From positions 1 to 5,592 of the forward strand of contig CAKSDT010000107.1 of the NCBI GenBank assembly GCA_934446135.1: a stretch of DNA of 5,592 nucleotides, in the 5' to 3' direction. This DNA comes from an uncultured Clostridia bacterium (GTDB lineage Bacteria; Bacillota; Clostridia; RGIG6154). The translations under genes and the position numbers were made by a program. Shown in pieces: positions 1-4,960 of this stretch (the stretch's first letter is position 1; each line of letters begins with the position of its first letter). Below the pieces are notes generated by a model. That model worked only from the letters and a program-made list of their open reading frames with translations, was not told the DNA's origin and searched no databases.

Positions 1-161
1 TTTGCAACACCGTCATCAAAGTGAGTCTTTTTAAGATATTTTCTCACATTATAATCTTCAACTAAAGAATCGCCGAAGTTTTTTGAATCAGCATACCATT
101 TAGAATCCCAGTCCTTAATGACGCCGACTCTGAGTCCATGTGGATGTACCTTCTGACCCAT
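1..161 (-). CDS. rpsC: 30S ribosomal protein S3, N-terminal part (cut by window edge)
   Basis: S3 sits at the mRNA entry side of the 30S head and contributes to mRNA unwinding by the ribosome. Only the first 53 residues are visible. They begin MGQKVHPHGLRVG, the near-universal S3 start, followed by the IKDWDSKWYAD segment that also fits S3 N-termini. The ATG at 159-161 is preceded by GGAGG about 8 nt upstream, which fixes the start. It lies 22 nt downstream of the rplV stop and is the eighth gene of the S10 operon, its usual place. The KH domain and the C-terminal domain lie outside the window. Identity is very secure. Confidence 0.96.
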   Translation of the reverse strand, partial: MGQKVHPHGLRVGVIKDWDSKWYADSKNFGDSLVEDYNVRKYLKKTHFDDGVA

Positions 162-183
162 ACCATTTACCTCCTTTGGTTAA

Positions 184-516
184 TTATCTTTCTTTGAGAA
201 CTAAGGTTATATGACTTGTTCTCTTTCTTATTCTGAATGCTCTGCCCTGTGCTCTTGGCATAATCCTCTTTAATATCGGACCGGGGTTAGCATATGCTTC
301 TGCAACATAAAGTTTTTCAGCATCCATATTATGATTGTTTGTTGCATTGGCAATTGCAGAATTCAACAATTTTATAAGATATTCAGATGCAGCTTTTGGA
401 GTATTGTTTATAATACCAATCGCTTCAGCAACTGACTTATTTCTGATTAAATCAATCACGATTTTCACTTTACGCGGTGAAATGCGTGCATAACGTAAGG
501 TTGCTTTTGCTTCCAT
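184..516 (-). CDS. rplV: 50S ribosomal protein L22
   Basis: L22 binds 23S rRNA, and its long beta-hairpin lines the peptide exit tunnel. The 110-residue length is normal for bacteria. The N-terminal RISPRKV motif (residues 11-17) and the C-terminal hairpin signature from about K83 to L107 (KRIMPRAQGRAFRIRKRTSH and following residues) are intact. The hairpin tip around residues 83-92 is where macrolide-resistance changes map in other species (family knowledge), and nothing here looks disrupted. The ATG at 514-516 follows a GAGGAGGT ribosome binding site about 10 nt upstream. It lies between rpsS and rpsC, the conserved order. Confidence 0.98.
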   Translation of the reverse strand: MEAKATLRYARISPRKVKIVIDLIRNKSVAEAIGIINNTPKAASEYLIKLLNSAIANATNNHNMDAEKLYVAEAYANPGPILKRIMPRAQGRAFRIRKRTSHITLVLKER

Positions 517-552
517 CTGTTACGCTACCTCCTCTCTAACATTGGTAATTAA

Positions 553-831
553 TTATTTCACACCGCTGGTTTTTGCACCGGCGTGACCTCTGTATGTTCT
601 CGTTTGAGCAAATTCTCCCAGCTTATGTCCGACCATATCGTCAGTAACATATACAGGGACATGTTTTCTGCCATCGTGAACAGCAATTGTATGACCAATC
701 ATTTCAGGAAATATTGTAGAACTTCTTGACCATGTTTTCAAAACTCTCTTTTCACCGCTGCCATTCATTTCAACGATTCTTTTTAAGAGTTTTTCATCGA
801 CAAAAGGACCTTTTTTAATCGATCTACTCAT
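553..831 (-). CDS. rpsS: 30S ribosomal protein S19
   Basis: S19 is a 30S head protein near the A site and takes part in the bridge to the 50S subunit. The 92-residue product matches the usual size. It opens MSRSIKKGPFVD and carries the family core WSRSSTIFPEMIGHTIAVHD (residues 34-53) and MVGHKLGEFAQTRTYRGH (66-83). AGGAGGT lies 5 nt before the ATG. It is spaced 38 nt from rplB upstream and 36 nt from rplV downstream, consistent with one transcript. Nothing is odd about it. Confidence 0.98.
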   Translation of the reverse strand: MSRSIKKGPFVDEKLLKRIVEMNGSGEKRVLKTWSRSSTIFPEMIGHTIAVHDGRKHVPVYVTDDMVGHKLGEFAQTRTYRGHAGAKTSGVK

Positions 832-869
832 AATTTACCTCCTATTAGTTTATAAGTTTCAATGCCGTT

Positions 870-1703
870 TTATTTAGCATTACGTTTCTTAACAATATAC
901 ATATCTGACTTTTTGTTCTTCTTTCTTGTCTTGTAACCAAGTGCCGGTTTACCCCAAGGAGTAACAGGACTCGGAAGACCGATAGGTGATTTACCTTCAC
1001 CACCGCCGTGCGGATGGTCGTTAGGATTCATAACAACACCACGAACTGTAGGTCTGATACCCATATGTCTTTTTCTTCCGGCTTTACCGATGGAAATGTT
1101 TTCATGTTCATGATTTCCAACTTCACCGATTGTTGCTTTACACAAAAGACTTACCATTCTAACTTCGCCCGACGGAAGTCTAACCTGTGCATAGCCGTTT
1201 TCTTTAGCCATAAGCTGTGCAGAATTACCTGCCGCTCTTACAAGTTGTGCTCCTCTTCCCGGTACAAGTTCAATACAATGAATCAATGTACCAACAGGAA
1301 TTTCGCTTATCGGAAGTGCATTACCCGGTTTAATATCGGCTCCCGCACCTGATACAACTTTATGGCCCACTTTAAGACCCAAAGGTGCAATGATATATGT
1401 CTTTTCACCGTCTTCATACTGAAGAAGAGCGATATGTGCACTTCTGTTTGGATCGTATTCAATAGCGATAACTTCAGCGTTTACGCCATCTTTCTTTCTC
1501 TTAAAATCAATAATTCTGTATTTGATTTTATTTCCGCCGCCTCTGTGACGAACTGTAATTCTACCGTACGAGTTTCTGCCGGCATGAGATTTAACTGTTT
1601 CAAGCAAACTTCTTTCAGGAGACTTTTTAGTGATTTCCTCAAAGGTTGAAACTGTCATAGTTCTTCTCGCCGGAGAAGTCGGATTATACTTCTTTATAGC
1701 CAT
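870..1703 (-). CDS. rplB: 50S ribosomal protein L2
   Basis: L2 is a primary 23S rRNA binding protein close to the peptidyl transferase centre and is needed for subunit joining. The 277-residue length is typical. The N-terminal RNA-binding segment YGRITVRHRGGGNK (46-59) and the C-terminal MNPNDHPHGGGEG (225-237) are present. H230 corresponds by motif to the conserved histidine near the catalytic centre (E. coli H229). The stretch PIGLPSPVTPWGKPALG (240-256) resembles Clostridia versions. The start has GAGGAG upstream (about 10-11 nt), in the 25-nt gap after rplW. Open frames on the opposite strand inside this gene are shadows. Confidence 0.98.
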   Translation of the reverse strand: MAIKKYNPTSPARRTMTVSTFEEITKKSPERSLLETVKSHAGRNSYGRITVRHRGGGNKIKYRIIDFKRKKDGVNAEVIAIEYDPNRSAHIALLQYEDGEKTYIIAPLGLKVGHKVVSGAGADIKPGNALPISEIPVGTLIHCIELVPGRGAQLVRAAGNSAQLMAKENGYAQVRLPSGEVRMVSLLCKATIGEVGNHEHENISIGKAGRKRHMGIRPTVRGVVMNPNDHPHGGGEGKSPIGLPSPVTPWGKPALGYKTRKKNKKSDMYIVKKRNAK

Positions 1704-1728
1704 TTAATTTCAACTCCTCAACTAAAAA

Positions 1729-2019
1729 TTAAGCCATTCCATCAAAGAATTCAATTGCTTTGCTTTCGGGCTTTAATGTTACAACAGCCTTTTTCCAGTC
1801 TGCTCTTTTACCAACATGTACGCCCATTCTTTTGGTTTTGCCGAAGTAATTCATTGTATTTACTTTAGCAACCTTAACACCGAAAATCTGTTCAACAGCA
1901 ATTCTGATATCTATTTTTGTAGCAGTAGGAACAACTTCGAAAGTGTACTTCTTATTAGCGATATCCGCCATAGAATTTTCTGTGATTATAGGTCTCTTAA
2001 TAATGTCATAGTATGTCAT
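1729..2019 (-). CDS. rplW: 50S ribosomal protein L23
   Basis: L23 lies at the exit of the peptide tunnel and is the docking site for trigger factor and the signal recognition particle (family knowledge). The 96-residue product has the family opening IIKRPIITENS (6-16), the core KYTFEVVPTATKIDIRIAVE (24-43) followed by QIFGVKVAKVNT, and a DWKKAVVTL strand (74-82). Its ATG shares one base with the rplD stop codon (TAATG), and its ribosome binding site GAGGAGGT is built from the last codons of rplD. Translation of the two genes is therefore probably coupled. Confidence 0.98.
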   Translation of the reverse strand: MTYYDIIKRPIITENSMADIANKKYTFEVVPTATKIDIRIAVEQIFGVKVAKVNTMNYFGKTKRMGVHVGKRADWKKAVVTLKPESKAIEFFDGMA

Positions 2020-2639
2020 TATGCGTACACCTCCTCTAATTTCTTAACAGCATCCTGTGCAATCACAAGTTTATCGTGATTTAAAATTTCATAAACATTG
2101 AGTGCACCGATATATGAAGTCTGAACGCCTTCGATATTTCTTGCTGATTTGTATACTTTTTCGTCAACATCGCTTGTTACTATAAGAGCCTTTCTTGCTC
2201 CTACATTTCCAAGGAGGTTAACAACTGTCTTTGTTTTAATTGCATCAACCTTTAAAGAATCGATAACAACTATTTCGCCGTTTTCAACCTTAGAAGACAA
2301 AGCAGATTTTAAAGCAACCTGTTTGAGTTTCTTATTGATTGAATATCTGTAATCTCTGGGTTTCGGACCCAAAGCAATACCGCCGTGTATCCACTGTGTC
2401 GCACGGATAGAACCCTGTCTGGCTCTGCCGGTACCTTTCTGACGCCAAGGTTTGATTCCGCCGCCCGAAACTTCTGATCTTGTTTTTGTGCTCTGTGTGC
2501 CCTGTCTCTGGTTAGCTAAGTAATTCTTAACCACTTCATAGATCGCCGTTTTGTTAACTTCAGCACCGAACACTTTATCATTAAGTTCGATTGTACCAAC
2601 CTCTTTACCGTCCATATTATATAAAGCTACATTAGGCAT
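2019..2639 (-). CDS. rplD: 50S ribosomal protein L4
   Basis: L4 is an early-assembling 23S rRNA binder whose extended loop reaches the exit tunnel. The 206-residue length is normal. The loop (about residues 44-100) contains KTRSEVSGGGIKPWRQKGTG (52-71) and then RARQGS, followed by GGIALGPKPRDY (86-97), all family hallmarks. In E. coli and other gammaproteobacteria L4 also represses its own operon through the S10 leader. Whether that happens here is unknown, and the leader upstream of rpsJ is not recognisably the E. coli type. AAAGGAGGAAG precedes the ATG. The stop overlaps the rplW start by one base. Confidence 0.98.
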   Translation of the reverse strand: MPNVALYNMDGKEVGTIELNDKVFGAEVNKTAIYEVVKNYLANQRQGTQSTKTRSEVSGGGIKPWRQKGTGRARQGSIRATQWIHGGIALGPKPRDYRYSINKKLKQVALKSALSSKVENGEIVVIDSLKVDAIKTKTVVNLLGNVGARKALIVTSDVDEKVYKSARNIEGVQTSYIGALNVYEILNHDKLVIAQDAVKKLEEVYA

Positions 2640-2663
2640 TAATAACTTCCTCCTTTCCCAATA

Positions 2664-3296
2664 TTACGCTTTTACAGCGTTTCTTACTATTACTAATCCG
2701 CCCTTAGGACCAGGAATTGCTCCACGAACCAAGAGCAAGTTCTTTTCAACATCAACACTTACAACATCAAGATTCTGAATTGTAACTGTATCAGTACCCA
2801 TATGGCCTGCCATTTTCTTACCTTTGAAAACTCTTGATGGGTCTGAACAAGCACCGTTTGAACCGTTATGACGGTGTACAGGACCTGTACCGTGGGTCTC
2901 TTTAAGTCTGTGTGCATTGTAACGTTTAATTACACCTGCATATCCTTTACCCTTACTTGTACCAGTTACATCAATCTTTTCACCTGCTTCAAAAACATCG
3001 GCTTTAATTTCATCACCGAGGTTCATTTCAGAAGCATTTTCAAGTTTGAATTCTCTTAAAAATCTTTTTGCAGAAACGCCTGCTTTTGCAAAATGACCTT
3101 TCATCGGCTTATTGGCATTTTTTTCTTTAATGTCATCAAAGCCAATCTGAACAGCGTCATATCCGTCATTGTCTGCAGTCTTTTTCTGAACAACATAACA
3201 AGGTCCGGCTTCAACAACTGTTACGGGAACGATTTTTCCCATTTCGTCAAAAAGCTGAGTCATACCGAGCTTTTTGCCAAGTATTGCCTTTTTCAT
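2664..3296 (-). CDS. rplC: 50S ribosomal protein L3
   Basis: L3 helps start 50S assembly, and its central extension approaches the peptidyl transferase centre. The 210-residue product has GKKLGMTQLF near the N-terminus (7-16), KGKGYAGVIKR (115-125), the central extension with HRHNGSNGACSDPSRVFKGK (141-160), and GHMG (164-167). The C-terminal strand LLLVRGAIPGPKGGLVIVR (187-205) is typical. The extension reads GSNGACS, a Firmicutes-like variant; the glutamine methylated in E. coli L3 is not found at that motif, which is common outside proteobacteria. AAAGGAGG precedes the ATG. Confidence 0.98.
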   Translation of the reverse strand: MKKAILGKKLGMTQLFDEMGKIVPVTVVEAGPCYVVQKKTADNDGYDAVQIGFDDIKEKNANKPMKGHFAKAGVSAKRFLREFKLENASEMNLGDEIKADVFEAGEKIDVTGTSKGKGYAGVIKRYNAHRLKETHGTGPVHRHNGSNGACSDPSRVFKGKKMAGHMGTDTVTIQNLDVVSVDVEKNLLLVRGAIPGPKGGLVIVRNAVKA

Positions 3297-3320
3297 TGTT
3301 TTTTCCTCCTTTGGTTATTG

Positions 3321-3339
3321 GTTCGCTGGTTTTGCGAAC
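3321..3339 (-). other. Small hairpin in the rpsJ-rplC gap
   Basis: GTTCGC and GCGAAC form a perfect 6-bp stem around a 7-nt loop, in the only sizeable gap of the operon. No T-run follows it on the minus strand; the next bases are CAATAACCAAAGGAGG, so it does not look like an intrinsic terminator. It could be an RNA-processing or stability element, or chance. Confidence 0.35.
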
Positions 3340-3359
3340 TTGACCTACTTCCTGTCCGA

Positions 3360-3674
3360 TCAGATGACCTTAATTTCAACATTAATACCGGCAGGCAAAT
3401 CAAGTTTTCCTAAAGCCTCTGTTGTTTTCGGCTTAGGTGAGATTACATCGATTAATCTCTTGTGCGTTCTCATTTCGAACTGTTCTCTCGAATCTTTGTA
3501 CTTATGAACCGCTCTCAAAATTGTTATTATTTCCTTTTTTGTAGGAAGCGGAATAGGTCCGGATACTTCAGCCCCCGTCTTTGTGACAGTATCAACTATT
3601 CTTTCTGCTGACTGATCAACAAGTGCGTGGTCATATCCTTTAATCTTGATTCTGATTTTAGACGCTGATGCCAT
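3360..3674 (-). CDS. rpsJ: 30S ribosomal protein S10 (NusE)
   Basis: S10 is a 30S head protein and, as NusE, a partner of NusB in transcription antitermination and of NusG in transcription-translation coupling. The 104-residue length is normal. The signatures SGPIPLPTKKEIITILR (38-54) and RTHKRLIDVISP (69-80) are intact. It is the first gene of the operon. GGGAGG lies about 7 nt before the ATG at 3672-3674, and the stop is TGA at 3360-3362. A 63-nt gap, the widest in this operon, separates it from rplC and contains a small hairpin. Confidence 0.98.
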   Translation of the reverse strand: MASASKIRIKIKGYDHALVDQSAERIVDTVTKTGAEVSGPIPLPTKKEIITILRAVHKYKDSREQFEMRTHKRLIDVISPKPKTTEALGKLDLPAGINVEIKVI

Positions 3675-3710
3675 TTAAGTTCCTCCCTTCATAAATTTTA
3701 TTGCAACTTT

Positions 3711-3752
3711 GCCGGGTGTTTCTTGTGAAAATACACATAAATCCCCCTTGGC
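3711..3752 (-). promoter_or_regulatory. Possible structured leader hairpin of the S10 operon
   Basis: Inside the predicted 5' leader, the minus-strand RNA can form an imperfect hairpin. GCC (3750-3752) pairs with GGC (3711-3713), then GGG with CCC after a two-base AA bulge, then UUU with AAA, then UGUG with CACA closed by a UAUUUU loop. An alternative 6-bp pairing, UUGUGA (3758-3763) with UCACAA further down, would compete with it. I do not recognise a named ribosomal-protein leader family. The pairing was found by eye and could be fortuitous. Confidence 0.35.
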
Positions 3753-3770
3753 GTACATCACAACTTCTTA

Positions 3771-3799
3771 ATAATACACTATTTGTAAAGGTTTGTCAA
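3771..3799 (-). promoter_or_regulatory. Promoter of the S10 operon (sigma-A type)
   Basis: Read on the minus strand, TTGACA (3794-3799) is followed after exactly 17 nt by TATTAT (3771-3776). This is a near-consensus housekeeping promoter. Upstream of the -35 lie A-tracts (3803-3808 and 3822-3828, read as A on the minus strand) that could act as an UP element. Transcription should start near 3764, giving a leader of about 90 nt before rpsJ. This position supports independent transcription of the S10 operon. Confidence 0.85.
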
Positions 3800-3833
3800 T
3801 ACTTTTTTCACAACTTTTAAGTTTTTTTATTAA

Positions 3834-3862
3834 TTGACCAAAAGACTTAAATATGATAAAAT
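3834..3862 (+). promoter_or_regulatory. Probable promoter of the ATP-grasp gene
   Basis: TTGACC (3834-3839), a 17-nt spacer and TAAAAT (3857-3862) form a plausible housekeeping promoter. TATGAT (3852-3857) is a better -10 box but has no -35 at proper spacing. With the 17-nt pair, transcription would begin near 3869, inside or at the edge of the AAGGTG ribosome binding site (3867-3872), so the leader would be almost absent. This promoter is back-to-back with the S10 promoter; their -35 boxes are 34 nt apart. Confidence 0.55.
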
Positions 3863-3877
3863 AATTAAGGTGATTTT

Positions 3878-4708
3878 ATGAACATTTCAATAATTTATAA
3901 CGATTTTTTAAAAGTTTCTTCCTATGTAAATAATGTTAATAATTATAAAACCGGTTTACAGCGTTCGGGATTCAAAGTTTCGCTGCTGCCAAGCAGCAAA
4001 ATTATAACGGATGGCACAGTTCCCGATTTCAATCTTTGTTTATTTCTTGACAAAGATATACTAATTGCCGAATATCTTGAAAACTGTGGTGTAAGGGTGA
4101 TAAATTCTTCAAGAAACATCAGAATATGCGATGATAAAGCATTGACTTACATAACTCTTTTGAACAAAGTGACTATGCCGAAAACAATTGTTTCACCGTT
4201 TGCATTCGGAAATACAGTTGAGAGGCCTCACATTCCTTTTAAATATCCGTATATCATAAAAGAGACAAAAGGCTCACTGGGCGAACAAGTCTATCTTATA
4301 AAAAATGAGTACGATTTAAAATCAACGCTAAGCAGTTGCAAAAACACCCGCTATATTGTGCAGGAATATTTAGAAGGCGGAAATTCTGACATAAGGGTAA
4401 TTGTAATCGGCGGAAAATCGGTTTGTGCTATGAGAAGGACAAATTCTACAGATTTCAGAAGCAATGCTGAACAAGGAGGAATTTGCTTCCCCTTCAGTTT
4501 AACAAGAGAAATTTCAGATATGGCGGAAAAAGTTTCAAAGGAGTTAAAACTTGATTTCTGCGGAGTTGACATTATTATAAGCAATCAGGTTCCCTATCTG
4601 ATAGAGATAAACTCAAATCCCTTTATTAACAATATAACAAAAGTCACCAACACCGATGTTGCAGAATTTTTAGGTGAATATATAAAGAAAAACGCAGCGA
4701 AATTATAA
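3878..4708 (+). CDS. RimK-family ATP-grasp ligase
   Basis: The product has 276 residues and the architecture of RimK/LysX-type ATP-grasp enzymes, which use ATP to make an acyl phosphate and couple a carboxylate to an amino group. An N-terminal pre-ATP-grasp region (about 1-80) leads to VINSSRNIRICDDKALTY (74-91). K128 (YPYIIKE) and the glycine loop KGSLG (131-135) fit the nucleotide-binding lysine and phosphate loop. QEYLEGG (162-168) fits the adenine hinge. DIRVIVIGG (171-179) and MRR..DFRSNAEQGG (185-201) are family-typical. D231, E243 and N245 (CGVDII, LIEINSNP) are the expected metal ligands. All catalytic positions appear present, so it should be active. There is no signal peptide or membrane segment, so it is likely cytoplasmic. 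The start is set by AAGGTG, 5 nt upstream. It is a lone gene, divergent from the S10 operon. RimK in E. coli glutamylates ribosomal protein S6, but the substrate here is unknown. Confidence 0.88.
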   Translation: MNISIIYNDFLKVSSYVNNVNNYKTGLQRSGFKVSLLPSSKIITDGTVPDFNLCLFLDKDILIAEYLENCGVRVINSSRNIRICDDKALTYITLLNKVTMPKTIVSPFAFGNTVERPHIPFKYPYIIKETKGSLGEQVYLIKNEYDLKSTLSSCKNTRYIVQEYLEGGNSDIRVIVIGGKSVCAMRRTNSTDFRSNAEQGGICFPFSLTREISDMAEKVSKELKLDFCGVDIIISNQVPYLIEINSNPFINNITKVTNTDVAEFLGEYIKKNAAKL

Positions 4709-4718
4709 CTTTTGCTGC
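4694..4718. terminator. Hairpin at the end of the ATP-grasp gene, possible terminator
   Basis: GCAGCGAAA (4694-4702) and TTTTGCTGC (4710-4718) form a 9-bp stem with one G-U pair around a 7-nt loop that contains the TAA stop of the ATP-grasp gene. On the plus strand a T-stretch (4732-4737) comes only 13 nt after the stem, which is weak for a terminator. On the minus strand the stem is followed at once by GTTTTTC, which fits better for transcripts arriving from the right, although there one pair becomes an A-C mismatch. It may work in both directions. Confidence 0.45.
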
Positions 4719-4779
4719 ATTCCTAATTAATATTTTTGTATAACAATCCTATGCCCTGTTTTTACTATAACCGTTCCGA

Positions 4780-4799
4780 CGAACTGCCTTCGGCGTTCG
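4780..4799. repeat. Short GC-rich hairpin
   Basis: CGAAC and GTTCG flank an inner GCC-TTC-GGC, giving an 8-bp stem interrupted by one bulged T (4785). It starts a locally GC-rich stretch (about 4771-4830) in otherwise AT-rich intergenic DNA. No T-run follows on either strand. It lies 11 nt from the larger inverted repeat and may belong to the same repeat unit. Confidence 0.5.
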
Positions 4800-4810
4800 C
4801 CCTCTCTTCC

Positions 4811-4877
4811 GCCCCAAATGGGGAAACCGCATAAATACAGGCTTTCCTAGTATTTATGCGGTTTCCCTATTTGGGGC
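4811..4877. repeat. 67-nt near-perfect inverted repeat (28-bp arms)
   Basis: Arms at 4811-4838 and 4850-4877 are reverse complements over 28 bp with one difference (G4820 against T4868, a G-U pair in plus-strand RNA). The 11-nt loop can itself pair AGG with CCT. Each arm also contains its own small palindrome, CCCCAAATGGGG on the left and CCCTATTTGGGG on the right. No T-run follows either arm, so it is not a classical intrinsic terminator, and no target-site duplication is visible. The right arm shares its outer GCCCCA with the tRNA-like 3' end. Function is unknown: candidates are a dispersed palindromic repeat, a processing structure downstream of a tRNA, or a recombination site. Confidence 0.9.
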
Positions 4878-4899
4878 GACTTAAGGGAATCGAACCCCT
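4872..4899 (-). other. tRNA 3'-end remnant, probable attachment site
   Basis: Read on the minus strand, the sequence fits tRNA positions 49-76. A T-stem AGGGG and CCCTT encloses the loop TTCGATT (4888-4894), followed by a seven-base acceptor strand AAGTCGC, C73 and CCA (4872-4874). The rest of a tRNA is missing: no matching 5' acceptor strand GCGACTT, D-arm or anticodon arm precedes it. A lone tRNA tail is the usual mark left at one end of an element integrated into a tRNA 3' end by a tyrosine recombinase. C73 would point to tRNA-His, which is inference. By polarity the intact tRNA and the element would lie to the right. A decayed tRNA or chance remain possible. Confidence 0.5.
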
Positions 4900-4934
4900 T
4901 GTAAAACCTTTATTTATGCCTCATTTCCTAAATC

Positions 4935-4953
4935 TGACAACATATTGACAACA
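4935..4953. repeat. Tandem TGACAACA repeats
   Basis: TGACAACA occurs at 4935-4942 and 4946-4953, separated by TAT, giving an 11-bp period close to one helical turn. The pair lies about 35 nt from the tRNA-like end, on the side where an integrated element would be. The arrangement would suit a binding site for a recombinase or accessory DNA-bending protein, but no integrase gene is visible in the window. Confidence 0.5.
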
Positions 4954-4960
4954 ATTTTCC

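Noticed and set aside
1008..3507. Plus-strand open frames inside the S10 operon (for example 1008-1352, 1362-1649, 1816-2079, 2149-2352, 2868-3059, 3093-3413)
   Set aside because: They lie antisense to intact ribosomal protein genes, give Ser/Phe/Cys-rich sequences without recognisable domains, and are shadows of those genes.
3852..3857. TATGAT as the -10 box of the ATP-grasp gene
   Set aside because: It lies only 12 nt from TTGACC, and no -35 or extended -10 is at proper spacing, so TAAAAT at 3857-3862 was preferred.
4351..4584. Minus-strand open frame within the ATP-grasp gene
   Set aside because: It is antisense to conserved ATP-grasp motifs and shows no independent coding signature.
4811..4877. 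Rho-independent terminator
   Set aside because: The stem is long and perfect, but it is followed by GACTTAAG on the plus strand and by GGAAGAG on the minus strand, with no T-run either way.
4811..4877. Insertion sequence or classic MITE
   Set aside because: There is no transposase and no target-site duplication at the edges (TTCC against GACT), and the arms form one hairpin rather than terminal repeats around a body.
4872..4960. A complete minus-strand tRNA gene ending at 4872
   Set aside because: Only the T-arm and 3' acceptor strand fit. No GCGACTT 5' strand, no D-arm, and no anticodon loop with T33 are found at the expected distance.
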